Shown: positions 1 to 5,620 of the stretch, piece by piece
Numbering within the stretch: position 1 is the first letter of the stretch
How the letters are laid out: every line of letters starts with the position of its first letter
NCBI GenBank assembly: GCA_015654605.1
Contig: JAATGO010000252.1
Span: 1-5,620, forward strand
DNA length: 5,620 bases
Reading direction: 5' to 3'
DNA from: Betaproteobacteria bacterium
GTDB taxonomy: Bacteria > Pseudomonadota > Gammaproteobacteria > Burkholderiales > Burkholderiaceae
Position numbers and translations under genes: made by a program
Notes under the pieces: model-generated
What the model was told of the DNA's origin: nothing
Databases searched by the model: none
What the model saw: only the letters and a program-made list of their open reading frames with translations

Positions 1-1342
1 GGCCAATTATCGTGGCACTGAGTATATCGGGAAGGAAGGTGTAGAGAAAAGCTACGAATCCCAACTGCATGGTACAACCGGTTATGAAGAGGTTGAAATA
101 TCAGCGAGTGGGCGTGCTGTGCGTACATTATCGAGTACACCAGCCATTCCCGGGCATAATCTGATTCTGTCGATTGATATTGAATTGCAGAAAATGCTGG
201 AAGAAGCGTTTGGGGATCGCAAAGGAGCATTGGTGGCGATTGATCCCGCTACTGGTGATATTCTTGCCTACGTGTCTCAACCGTCGTATGACCCGAATAT
301 GTTTGTAGAAGGCATTGATCAGCAAAATTGGGACGAATTAAATAATTCACCAGATCGGCCATTAGTTAACCGTCCTCTCAGCGGGACCTATGCTCCTGGT
401 TCAACCTATAAGCCTTTCATGGCATTAGCAGCACTGGAATTGGGAAAGAGAAAGCCGAGCGACGCGATTCGTGATCCTGGATATTTCTGGTTCGGCAATC
501 ATAAATTCCGTGATGACAAGGTTGGCGGGCATGGCATTGTTGATATGTATAGATCGATCGTAGAGTCTTGTGATACTTATTACTATATTCTTGCGAATGA
601 TCTGGGCGTAGATACCATACATGATTTCATGGCGCCATTTGGGTTTGGCCAAATTACAGGTATTGATCTTGAACATGAGCGGCGTGGTCTGCTGCCATCG
701 ACAACTTGGAAACGGGATGCCTATCGATCGCGCGAGCAGAAACAATGGTACGCTGGAGAAACAATTTCTTTAGGAATTGGGCAGGGATATAACTCATTTA
801 CGCCACTTCAGATGGCACATGCCATCGCCACTCTGGCCAATAATGGCATTGTGATGAAACCACATCTGGTAAAGATTATTGAGGATGGCGTGACGCATGT
901 ACGTACCGTAATAGTGCCTAAAGAAAGTTATCGTATTCCACTCAAGCAGGAAAATATCGATGTGGTCAAGCATGCAATGGTGGGGGTGAATATTGAGGGT
1001 ACTGGTGCACGTGCCTTTGCTGGCGCAGCCTATACGTCGGCGGGTAAGAGTGGTACGGCACAGGTGATTTCGATCAAGAAAGACGAAAAATATGATGCTG
1101 GACGGTTGGCGCCACATTTGCTGGATAATGCTTTGTTTACAGCGTTTGCACCAGTTGATCATCCACGTATTGCATTGGCAGTAGTGGTGGAGAACGGTGG
1201 TTTTGGTGCCAGATCAGCAGCGCCATTGGCCAGAAAGGCACTAGACTATTATTTGTTGGGCAAGCAGCCTGCGGAAAAGGCTCCACATGCTGCAGTGGAG
1301 GAGGTTGAGCCATTGCCAGAGGCAGAAGATGACAGGGATTAA
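1..1342 (+). CDS. mrdA: Penicillin-binding protein 2 (peptidoglycan D,D-transpeptidase), 5' partial
   Basis: Cross-links lateral-wall peptidoglycan during elongation; it is an inner-membrane enzyme with a periplasmic catalytic domain and works with RodA. The frame is open from base 2, so the gene starts left of the window; the GTG at 119 is internal, because residues before it (YIGKEGVEKSYE, LHGTTGYEEVE) already match the PBP2 pedestal region. About 446 residues are visible; the family is usually a little over 600, so the membrane anchor and most of the N-terminal domain are missing. The three penicillin-binding motifs are all present: STYK with the catalytic Ser codon at 401-403, SCD at 566-574 (PBP2 typically has SxD here) and KSGTAQV from 1046. 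The C-terminus is short and acidic (EEVEPLPEAEDDRD). The stop lies 57 bases before rodA, consistent with one operon. PBP2 rather than PBP3 (ftsI) is supported by the SCD motif and by the adjacent rodA. Confidence 0.96.
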   Translation, partial: ANYRGTEYIGKEGVEKSYESQLHGTTGYEEVEISASGRAVRTLSSTPAIPGHNLILSIDIELQKMLEEAFGDRKGALVAIDPATGDILAYVSQPSYDPNMFVEGIDQQNWDELNNSPDRPLVNRPLSGTYAPGSTYKPFMALAALELGKRKPSDAIRDPGYFWFGNHKFRDDKVGGHGIVDMYRSIVESCDTYYYILANDLGVDTIHDFMAPFGFGQITGIDLEHERRGLLPSTTWKRDAYRSREQKQWYAGETISLGIGQGYNSFTPLQMAHAIATLANNGIVMKPHLVKIIEDGVTHVRTVIVPKESYRIPLKQENIDVVKHAMVGVNIEGTGARAFAGAAYTSAGKSGTAQVISIKKDEKYDAGRLAPHLLDNALFTAFAPVDHPRIALAVVVENGGFGARSAAPLARKALDYYLLGKQPAEKAPHAAVEEVEPLPEAEDDRD

Positions 1343-1388
1343 TATGATGTATACAAGGGTTGTTTCAGTGGATTGCCCGCTGTTGAGC

Positions 1389-1392
1389 AGGA
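1389..1392 (+). promoter_or_regulatory. Ribosome-binding site of rodA
   Basis: AGGA sits 7 bases before the ATG at 1400. Together with the in-frame TAG at 1394-1396, which overlaps the spacer, it decides the rodA start. Confidence 0.7.
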
Positions 1393-1399
1393 CTAGGTA

Positions 1400-2509
1400 A
1401 TGAATCTTCAGCGCCCATCTTTATGGCAAGTACTTCTTCCACGCCTGATGGTATTCGATGGGGCTCTATCGCTTATCATCTTCTTAATTGTGTCTGTTGG
1501 TATTGTGACATTGTATTCGGCCGGGATTAATCTTCCTGGGCGTGTTGAAGACCAGTTGCGCAATATTCTGGTTGCTTTTATTGTGATGTGGATTGCCGCC
1601 AATATATCTCCGCAAACATTGCTGCGGTTTGCTGTCCCAATTTATACGATAGGCGTGGCATTATTGATTGCGGTGGCATTATTTGGGATCATCAAAAAAG
1701 GATCCCGTCGCTGGATTAATATCGGCATGGTAGTACAGCCGTCGGAAGTGATGAAAATTGCTATGCCATTAATGTTGGCTTGGTACTTCCAAAAGCGAGA
1801 AGGGGCGATGCGCTGGTATGTCTTCGTCATGGCGACTATATTGTTGCTGATACCAGTAGGTTTGATTGTGCGACAACCTGATCTTGGTACAGGGGTACTA
1901 GTGCTGGCCGCGGGTTGCTATGTAATTTTCTTTGCCGGGTTATCCTGGAAAGTATTGATCGGGTTGTTTGTTGCGGGAGCCGCTAGCTTGCCATTGGTTT
2001 GGTCATTTTTGCATGACTACCAGCGGCAACGAGTCTTGATGTTGATTGATCCTACTGCCGATCCATTGGGAAAAGGCTTTCATATAATTCAGTCTACCAT
2101 TGCGATTGGATCGGGCGGAATTTGGGGAAAAGGATGGTTGATGGGGACGCAAACACATCTGGAGTTTGTTCCTGAACGTACGACAGATTTTATTTTTTCA
2201 GTTTTCTCAGAAGAATTTGGATTGGTCGGTAATATCATTCTGATGCTACTTTACCTGATGCTGATTGTGCGTGGGTTAATTATTAGTGCCAATGCGCCTA
2301 CGCTCTTTACGCGATTGTTGGGAGGCGCTATTACGATGATATTCTTTACTTACGCATTTGTGAATATGGGGATGGTGAGTGGCATACTGCCCGTGGTTGG
2401 TGTTCCATTACCCTTCATGAGCTATGGTGGAACTGCTTTTGTGACATTGGGGCTGGGTGCTGGGATGTTAATTAGCATCCAACGTCACCGCAAACTGGTG
2501 CAGACTTGA
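1400..2509 (+). CDS. rodA: RodA, SEDS-family peptidoglycan glycosyltransferase
   Basis: Integral inner-membrane polymerase that extends glycan strands from lipid II; it forms the core of the elongasome with PBP2, encoded just upstream. The 369-residue length is normal for RodA. The protein is almost entirely hydrophobic segments, roughly ten membrane helices. The SEDS signature runs from Asn322 to Ala346, ending LPFMSYGGTA. The Asp of PERTTDFIF is residue 263, equivalent to the essential Asp262 of E. coli RodA, and Trp105 in GSRRWINIG matches the conserved Trp of the family. RodA rather than FtsW is inferred from length, the short N-terminus and pairing with mrdA. The start is well fixed: an in-frame TAG lies at 1394-1396, only one codon separates it from the ATG, and an AGGA ribosome-binding site is at 1389-1392 with a 7-base spacer. 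Confidence 0.97.
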   Translation: MNLQRPSLWQVLLPRLMVFDGALSLIIFLIVSVGIVTLYSAGINLPGRVEDQLRNILVAFIVMWIAANISPQTLLRFAVPIYTIGVALLIAVALFGIIKKGSRRWINIGMVVQPSEVMKIAMPLMLAWYFQKREGAMRWYVFVMATILLLIPVGLIVRQPDLGTGVLVLAAGCYVIFFAGLSWKVLIGLFVAGAASLPLVWSFLHDYQRQRVLMLIDPTADPLGKGFHIIQSTIAIGSGGIWGKGWLMGTQTHLEFVPERTTDFIFSVFSEEFGLVGNIILMLLYLMLIVRGLIISANAPTLFTRLLGGAITMIFFTYAFVNMGMVSGILPVVGVPLPFMSYGGTAFVTLGLGAGMLISIQRHRKLVQT

Positions 2510-2604
2510 AGTGTCGTGATGTATCAGATCACATGATGCATGTATTACAGATGGCAATTGGGTGACCGGTAATATTAGGGTGAGAATTCAATTGTGTCAT
2601 TGAA

Positions 2605-2610
2605 GAGGGA
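2605..2610 (+). promoter_or_regulatory. Ribosome-binding site of rlpA
   Basis: GAGGGA lies 5 bases before the ATG at 2616. It matters because it supports the far-upstream start and hence the long N-terminal segment before the lipoprotein signal. An in-frame TGA at 2601-2603 rules out anything further upstream. Confidence 0.75.
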
Positions 2611-2615
2611 CAGTT

Positions 2616-3695
2616 ATGTTTTATTTGGCGGAAAATAATGACATTGGGAATCGTAGTGTCAATAAAAGCGCTGAGCTGGAGTTAAGCCGAGGACGACAGT
2701 TACTGCGTTTATTGGTGTTGCTGCTGCCTATGGTGTTGTTCGCATGTAGCAGCGCACCACCGCGTGAGCAGAGCAGATCGTCACCATTTGATGCGGGCAA
2801 AGAAGCATCATCTCGTCAAGCATTGCCAGCATTGCCAGCATTGCCAGCAGCTGGTACTGGGCGCGGTGGTTATTACAAGGATGATGGTCCAGGAGAGAAT
2901 CCACCCGCTGGTTTGTTATCAGTACCGGATGCGCTACCTGTAGTAGAACCTTACCGGGCAGCCAATAATCGACCCTATACGGTATTTGGCAAATCTTATG
3001 TGCCTATCGTGGATGACCGTCCTTTTAAGCAGCGCGGGATTGGTAGTTGGTATGGAAAAAAATTCCATGGGCAAAAGACATCTTCAGGGGAATTGTACGA
3101 TATGTACAAGATGACAGCAGCACACCCAACGTTACCTATCCCTTCCTATGCGCGGGTAACAAATTTAAAGACGGGAGCACAGGTCATCGTGCGTATCAAT
3201 GATCGTTGCCCGTTCCATTCCAATCGCATCATTGATCTTTCTTATACTGCTGCACTGAAATTGGGGTATTTGTCATCAGGGAGTAGTGAATTAGAAGTAG
3301 AACGTTTGTTGCCAGAAGAGATTGAACGTATGGCGAGTGCGCGACGTAATGGACAGCAAATCGGACAGCAAGCGGTAGCAGTCGCGGCGCCAGAGAGCGC
3401 TACCACTGTGGCGACGACTTCCTCTCCCAGTATGACCACGGCTGTACCAGAGACATCATTGGATAGCGGGTTTTATTTGCAGCTGGGAGCTTATGCGCAA
3501 GAAGATAATGCACGTCTGGCGCGTGATAAATTATTACAGAGTTTGAATGGCGCAGTCGATAAACTGGATACCATTACCACGAATGGCCTGTACCGATTGT
3601 ATGCGGGCCCCTATACCAGTCGATCTGCAGCGCAGAATGCTGCGGAGTTAGTGCGTGAGCACAGTAGTATTACGCCATTGATTGTTCAGCGTTAA
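2616..3695 (+). CDS. rlpA: RlpA, septal-ring lipoprotein with DPBB and SPOR domains
   Basis: Outer-membrane lipoprotein that binds glycan lacking stem peptides; in Pseudomonas aeruginosa it is a lytic transglycosylase, whereas the E. coli protein is reported inactive. The 359 residues contain a hydrophobic stretch (30-43) ending in lipobox LFAC with the lipidated Cys at 44, a low-complexity linker with ALPALPALPA, a double-psi beta-barrel domain at about 141-232 (GIGSWYGKKFHGQKTSSGE onward), a Ser/Thr/Ala-rich linker to 283, and a C-terminal SPOR domain at about 284-358 (FYLQLGAYAQ...GLYRLYAGPY). Glu159, His170 and Asp196 sit where the catalytic and conserved residues of active RlpA are found, so activity is plausible. 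The motif usually NDRGP reads NDRCP here. The ATG has a GAGGGA ribosome-binding site at 2605-2610 and an in-frame TGA at 2601, so the start is firm, although it leaves an unusually long polar segment ahead of the signal sequence. It lies 106 bases after rodA. Confidence 0.95.
   Translation: MFYLAENNDIGNRSVNKSAELELSRGRQLLRLLVLLLPMVLFACSSAPPREQSRSSPFDAGKEASSRQALPALPALPAAGTGRGGYYKDDGPGENPPAGLLSVPDALPVVEPYRAANNRPYTVFGKSYVPIVDDRPFKQRGIGSWYGKKFHGQKTSSGELYDMYKMTAAHPTLPIPSYARVTNLKTGAQVIVRINDRCPFHSNRIIDLSYTAALKLGYLSSGSSELEVERLLPEEIERMASARRNGQQIGQQAVAVAAPESATTVATTSSPSMTTAVPETSLDSGFYLQLGAYAQEDNARLARDKLLQSLNGAVDKLDTITTNGLYRLYAGPYTSRSAAQNAAELVREHSSITPLIVQR
2822..2848 (+). repeat. Three tandem copies of a 9-bp unit inside rlpA
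   Basis: ATTGCCAGC occurs three times in perfect tandem. It encodes the Leu-Pro-Ala repetition in the linker just after the lipid anchor of RlpA. The unit is a multiple of three, so copy-number change would alter linker length without breaking the frame. Confidence 0.9.
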
Positions 3696-3905
3696 GACAT
3701 GAGAAATAGAAGTTCAATAAGCATTCTTATTAATTGACCTTGAACAAATCAATTTTCAGGAGTATTCAAGACTGTTATCCAACAGCCACGTCTCCTTGTT
3801 GTTCTCCACGAGACGTATCAAGAGCATGAATAAATAGGAGTAAAAAAGCCACAGCTGAACTAACCCTATCAAGTTGGACGGTCAGATTTGCCTGCCAAGG
3901 CGTGA

Positions 3906-3946
3906 GGGCTGAGTTCTGTATTGCACAGGACTCAGCCCTTTCATTT
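3906..3946 (+). terminator. Probable rho-independent terminator
   Basis: GGGCTGAGT at 3906-3914 pairs perfectly with ACTCAGCCC at 3930-3938. The pairing continues inward through a U-G wobble and CTGT/ACAG, giving 14 pairs around the 5-base loop ATTGC. One more A-T pair can be added outside. The stem is followed by TTTCATTT on the + strand; the other side has no T run, so it should act on + strand transcripts. It lies about 210 bases past the rlpA stop, so it could end the mrdA-rodA-rlpA transcript with a long 3' tail, or end a separate short transcript. Confidence 0.72.
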
Positions 3947-4670
3947 AATGTTGATACGGTCGTGATCAAGCTTTACAGGGAGTTAGATGGTTGGGAGTCT
4001 ACTGAAATGGTTCGGCCTACGCACATTTCTCAATGGGTATTTAACGGATGATGCGTCGCGTTGATCTTGCTTCACTCATGGCTAATCAATACCAGTTTTT
4101 CGTGAGGCAGTAACAGAAGCATCGTGATGCTTATTTCATCAGCCCACCTGTCCATTTTGCGTCTCTATACATTGGCGGTAGTGACAGCAATGGCATTGTG
4201 TATCAACAGCGATGGCGTTCACATACCAAATTTCGGCTTATCTAATATCCTTTTTGTTCTGCTGTACCTGTGTTTTCACACACGAGTCTGTCGGCAGATC
4301 TGTTGCTTGTGCATGGCATCAAGCATCCTGACGCCGCACGCTGAAAGACAAAATCATCAGTACTGCAAGACAGTCATAAACGTTAACATTTTCCCATGGG
4401 CATTAATTATTACAATTGGGCAATTATTTAATATCGTCCAAAATGGAGAAAAATCAAAAGTCATCGTCTGCCTTACTACGGATATTGTCAGCCGCACTTC
4501 TACCTACCTACTAGCTTTCTACATTTGCCCACCGTGTTGGCTCATTTGACGGCGGCGGCGTGCCATTGCCAGTCATAAATGCTCTCGAGGTTAAGTAACG
4601 TAACTGTTTTAATAAAAAATGGCAATGATGCAACAACTATTTTGTTGGTTAGTTTAGTACCTGTCACTAA

Positions 4671-4675
4671 AAGGA
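4671..4675 (+). promoter_or_regulatory. Ribosome-binding site of the HAF-repeat gene
   Basis: AAGGA lies 9 bases before the ATG at 4685. An in-frame TAG at 4655-4657 prevents any longer start, and the signal peptide begins directly at this ATG. Confidence 0.7.
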
Positions 4676-4684
4676 AATATCTTC

Positions 4685-5116
4685 ATGAAACCCAAATTAC
4701 CATTACTGGCATTGCACTTGGCCATTAGCGCAGCGTTTGCTAGCACCGCATTTGCTGCTGATGGCCACAATGCTAGTGGGCCAACTGACATAGGCGCCTC
4801 CTTGAGGCCCTATTTAATCTCTGCTGACGGCAGCGTCATTATAGGATCCTTGTTGGATATATATGGCGAAGTTACAAATAGCGAAGTATGGTTTGATGGA
4901 TCGAGGACTCCACAAGAGCTGCAAGCCTTACCAGGCGGTAATGGTGAGGCTACGGCCAGAGCTGTCTCTGCTGACGGCAATGTCATCGTGGGGGATTCGG
5001 TCACCACAGCTTCTAATTCCGGACATGCCGCAGCATGGTACGATAAATCGACGACTCCAGTCGACCTGGGAACCCTTGGGGGGGGACTACTCTTACACTC
5101 TTGGCGTCTCTGCTGA
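4685..5116 (+). CDS. HAF-repeat extracellular protein, N-terminal part, ended early by a frameshift at a G8 run
   Basis: As written this encodes 143 residues. Residues 1-24 form a typical Sec signal peptide (MKPK, a hydrophobic core, then ASTAFA before Ala-Asp), so the protein is exported. Residues from about 46 carry a divergent first repeat (SADGSVIIG...EVWFDGS...LQALPGG) and then a regular one (SADGNVIVG...HAAAWYDKS...VDLGTLGG). This is the pattern of the 'probable extracellular repeat, HAF' family, here with HAA in place of HAF. The reading frame is lost in eight G at 5078-5085: the last nine or so residues (LLLHSWRLC) are out-of-frame sequence and TGA follows at 5114. Removing one G restores the repeats to the window end, so this is one interrupted gene, not a small complete one. 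Function is unknown; such proteins are usually surface-exposed or secreted, and some carry an autotransporter barrel. No operon partner is visible. Confidence 0.8.
   Translation: MKPKLPLLALHLAISAAFASTAFAADGHNASGPTDIGASLRPYLISADGSVIIGSLLDIYGEVTNSEVWFDGSRTPQELQALPGGNGEATARAVSADGNVIVGDSVTTASNSGHAAAWYDKSTTPVDLGTLGGGLLLHSWRLC
5078..5085 (+). repeat. Homopolymeric G8 tract at the frameshift point
   Basis: Eight consecutive G follow CCCTT in the TLGG codons of the second repeat. Seven G would read CTT GGG GGG GAC and keep the frame. The equivalent positions in other units are interrupted (GGTGGTG, GGGGGC, GGTGGCGG), so only this unit has a slippage-prone run. Confidence 0.9.
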
Positions 5117-5620
5117 CGGCAACGTCATTGTGGGGCAAGCGCAAACAGCTGCTGGTCAGGCACATGCCGCAGCATGGTTCAATCGATCGATGACAGCAAC
5201 TGACCTGGGAACCCTCGGTGGTGACAATTCTACAGCCAGGGGGGCCTCTGCTGACGGTAGCGTCATTATGGGAAATGCAGACACCGCTGCTGGCGACTTA
5301 CATGCTGTAGCATGGTACGATAGATCGACAACGGCAACCGACCTGGGAACCCTTGGGGGCAATGCCTCTTTCGCCAAAACCGTCTCAGCTAACGGCAACG
5401 TGATTGTGGGACAAGCGGAAACAACTGCTGGTCAGGCACATGCCGCAGCATGGTTCGATAGATCGACGATGGTAACCGACCTGGGGACACTCGGTGGCGG
5501 CTTTTCTGAAGCCATGGATGTCTCTGCTGACGGCAGCGTCATTGTGGAAAATGCAAGTACAGATGCTGGTCAGCTCCATGCCGCCATCTGGAAAGTGACC
5601 GTCACACCACCCACACCACC
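5085..5620 (+). pseudogene. Continuation of the HAF-repeat protein in the shifted frame, 3' partial
   Basis: Read from the last G of the run (GAC at 5085-5087), this frame stays open to the window end, about 178 codons. It gives four further repeat starts (SADGNVIVG, SADGSVIMG, SANGNVIVG, SADGSVIVE) with HAAAW and TDLGTLGG cores. The last repeat ends in HAAIWK and passes into TVTPPTPP, a Thr/Pro-rich stretch that looks like a linker to another domain beyond the window. The first ATG in this frame (5190) lies inside a repeat and has no ribosome-binding site, so independent translation is unlikely; it should be expressed only as part of the gene starting at 4685, after loss of one G. Whether the gene is dead, switched off or mis-sequenced cannot be told from one sequence, so 'pseudogene' is a formal label. 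Confidence 0.75.

Larger units (their letters stand above)
3696..4684. other. Long stretch without a recognisable gene between rlpA and the HAF-repeat gene
   Basis: I find no RNA gene, convincing insertion-sequence end or recognisable protein on either strand. Most frames carry frequent stops. The only strong structure is the hairpin at 3906-3938. Smaller inverted repeats occur soon after rlpA (AATAAG/CTTATT at 3716-3731; AATTGA/TCAATT at 3732-3754) and at 4117-4132 (AAGCATC/GATGCTT, two-base loop); each is short and weak. The longest open frame, 4124-4549, starts at a GTG without a ribosome-binding site and translates to a Cys-rich sequence that does not look like a real protein. Just before the next gene, 4601-4660 is A+T-rich and could hold its promoter, but I see no good -35/-10 pair. 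The region could be decayed mobile or prophage DNA, but nothing directly shows that. Confidence 0.6.
4820..5620 (+). repeat. Tandem HAF-type coding repeats, about 138 nt per unit
   Basis: Units start at the Ser codon of SADG/SANG: 4820 (divergent, 147 nt), 4967 (142 nt including the extra G), 5109, 5247 and 5385 (each exactly 138 nt), and 5523 (cut short by the linker). The consensus is SADGxVIVGxAxTxAGxxHAAAW(Y/F)DRSTxxTDLGTLGGxxSxAxxV. The exact 138-nt spacing and high DNA identity of the later units indicate fairly recent tandem duplication. The first unit has drifted most, for example LQALPGG in place of TDLGTLGG. Confidence 0.9.

Noticed and set aside
119..1342. A complete gene starting at the GTG at 119
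   Set aside because: The frame is open back to base 2 and those residues match the PBP2 pedestal region, so the GTG is internal and the gene is cut by the window edge.
2545..2575. Possible promoter before rlpA (TTACAG, then TAATAT)
   Set aside because: Poor -35 match and a 19-base spacer. The 106-base gap could hold a promoter, but this pair is not convincing.
3775..3969. Minus-strand open frame of 64 codons after rlpA
   Set aside because: It spans the terminator-like hairpin, has no recognisable family, and has no clear ribosome-binding site.
4117..4132. Short palindrome AAGCATC-GT-GATGCTT
   Set aside because: Seven bases per arm with a two-base loop and no real T run; too weak to call a terminator or operator.
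4124..4549. Open frame of 141 codons on the + strand between rlpA and the HAF gene
   Set aside because: GTG start without a ribosome-binding site, high Cys/His/Ile content with no recognisable motif, and no partner gene. It looks like chance, though a degraded coding region cannot be excluded.
5073..5090. Programmed ribosomal frameshift at the G run
   Set aside because: The shift needed is +1, and I see no obvious stimulatory structure or rare-codon/stop arrangement at the site. Slippage in DNA or a sequencing error is simpler.
4810..5579. Several minus-strand open frames antisense to the HAF repeats
   Set aside because: They recur with the repeat period and simply mirror the + strand repeats, so they are not independent genes.
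4967..5620. CRISPR array suggested by regular spacing
   Set aside because: The periodic sequence is coding, units are 138 nt with conserved protein motifs throughout, and there are no short identical repeats separated by unique spacers.

Overview
The window looks like chromosomal DNA of a Gram-negative proteobacterium, most likely a betaproteobacterium. A Nitrosomonas-like lineage is my impression from the gene order and the style of the proteins, not the result of a search. The left two thirds hold the end of a conserved cell-elongation gene cluster, all on the + strand. It begins with mrdA (penicillin-binding protein 2, 5' end cut off by the window), followed by rodA (SEDS glycan polymerase) and rlpA (septal-ring or rare lipoprotein A with DPBB and SPOR domains). 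PBP2 and RodA form the transpeptidase/polymerase pair that builds lateral-wall peptidoglycan, normally organised by MreBCD, whose genes are expected to the left of the window. RlpA is an outer-membrane lipoprotein that binds denuded glycan and, in some species, cleaves it.

After rlpA come about 990 bases (3696-4684) with no gene I can recognise. The one strong element there is a hairpin of at least 14 bp at 3906-3938 followed by a T-rich run. It is probably a rho-independent terminator for + strand transcription, and it lies about 210 bases beyond the rlpA stop.

The right end (4685-5620) is the start of a secreted repeat protein of the HAF extracellular-repeat type. It has a clear signal peptide, then tandem repeats of about 46 residues (138 nt) with the core SADGxVIVG...HAAAW...DLGTLGG. 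The reading frame breaks at a run of eight G at 5078-5085. As written, translation stops at 5116. With seven G, the repeats read open without a stop to the window edge, where a Thr/Pro-rich linker begins. This is either a phase-variation switch in a surface protein, a recent frameshift mutation or a homopolymer sequencing error, and it is the most interesting point in the window. The repeats also show a higher-order 276-nt (two-unit) periodicity, which suggests growth by duplication of a pair of units.
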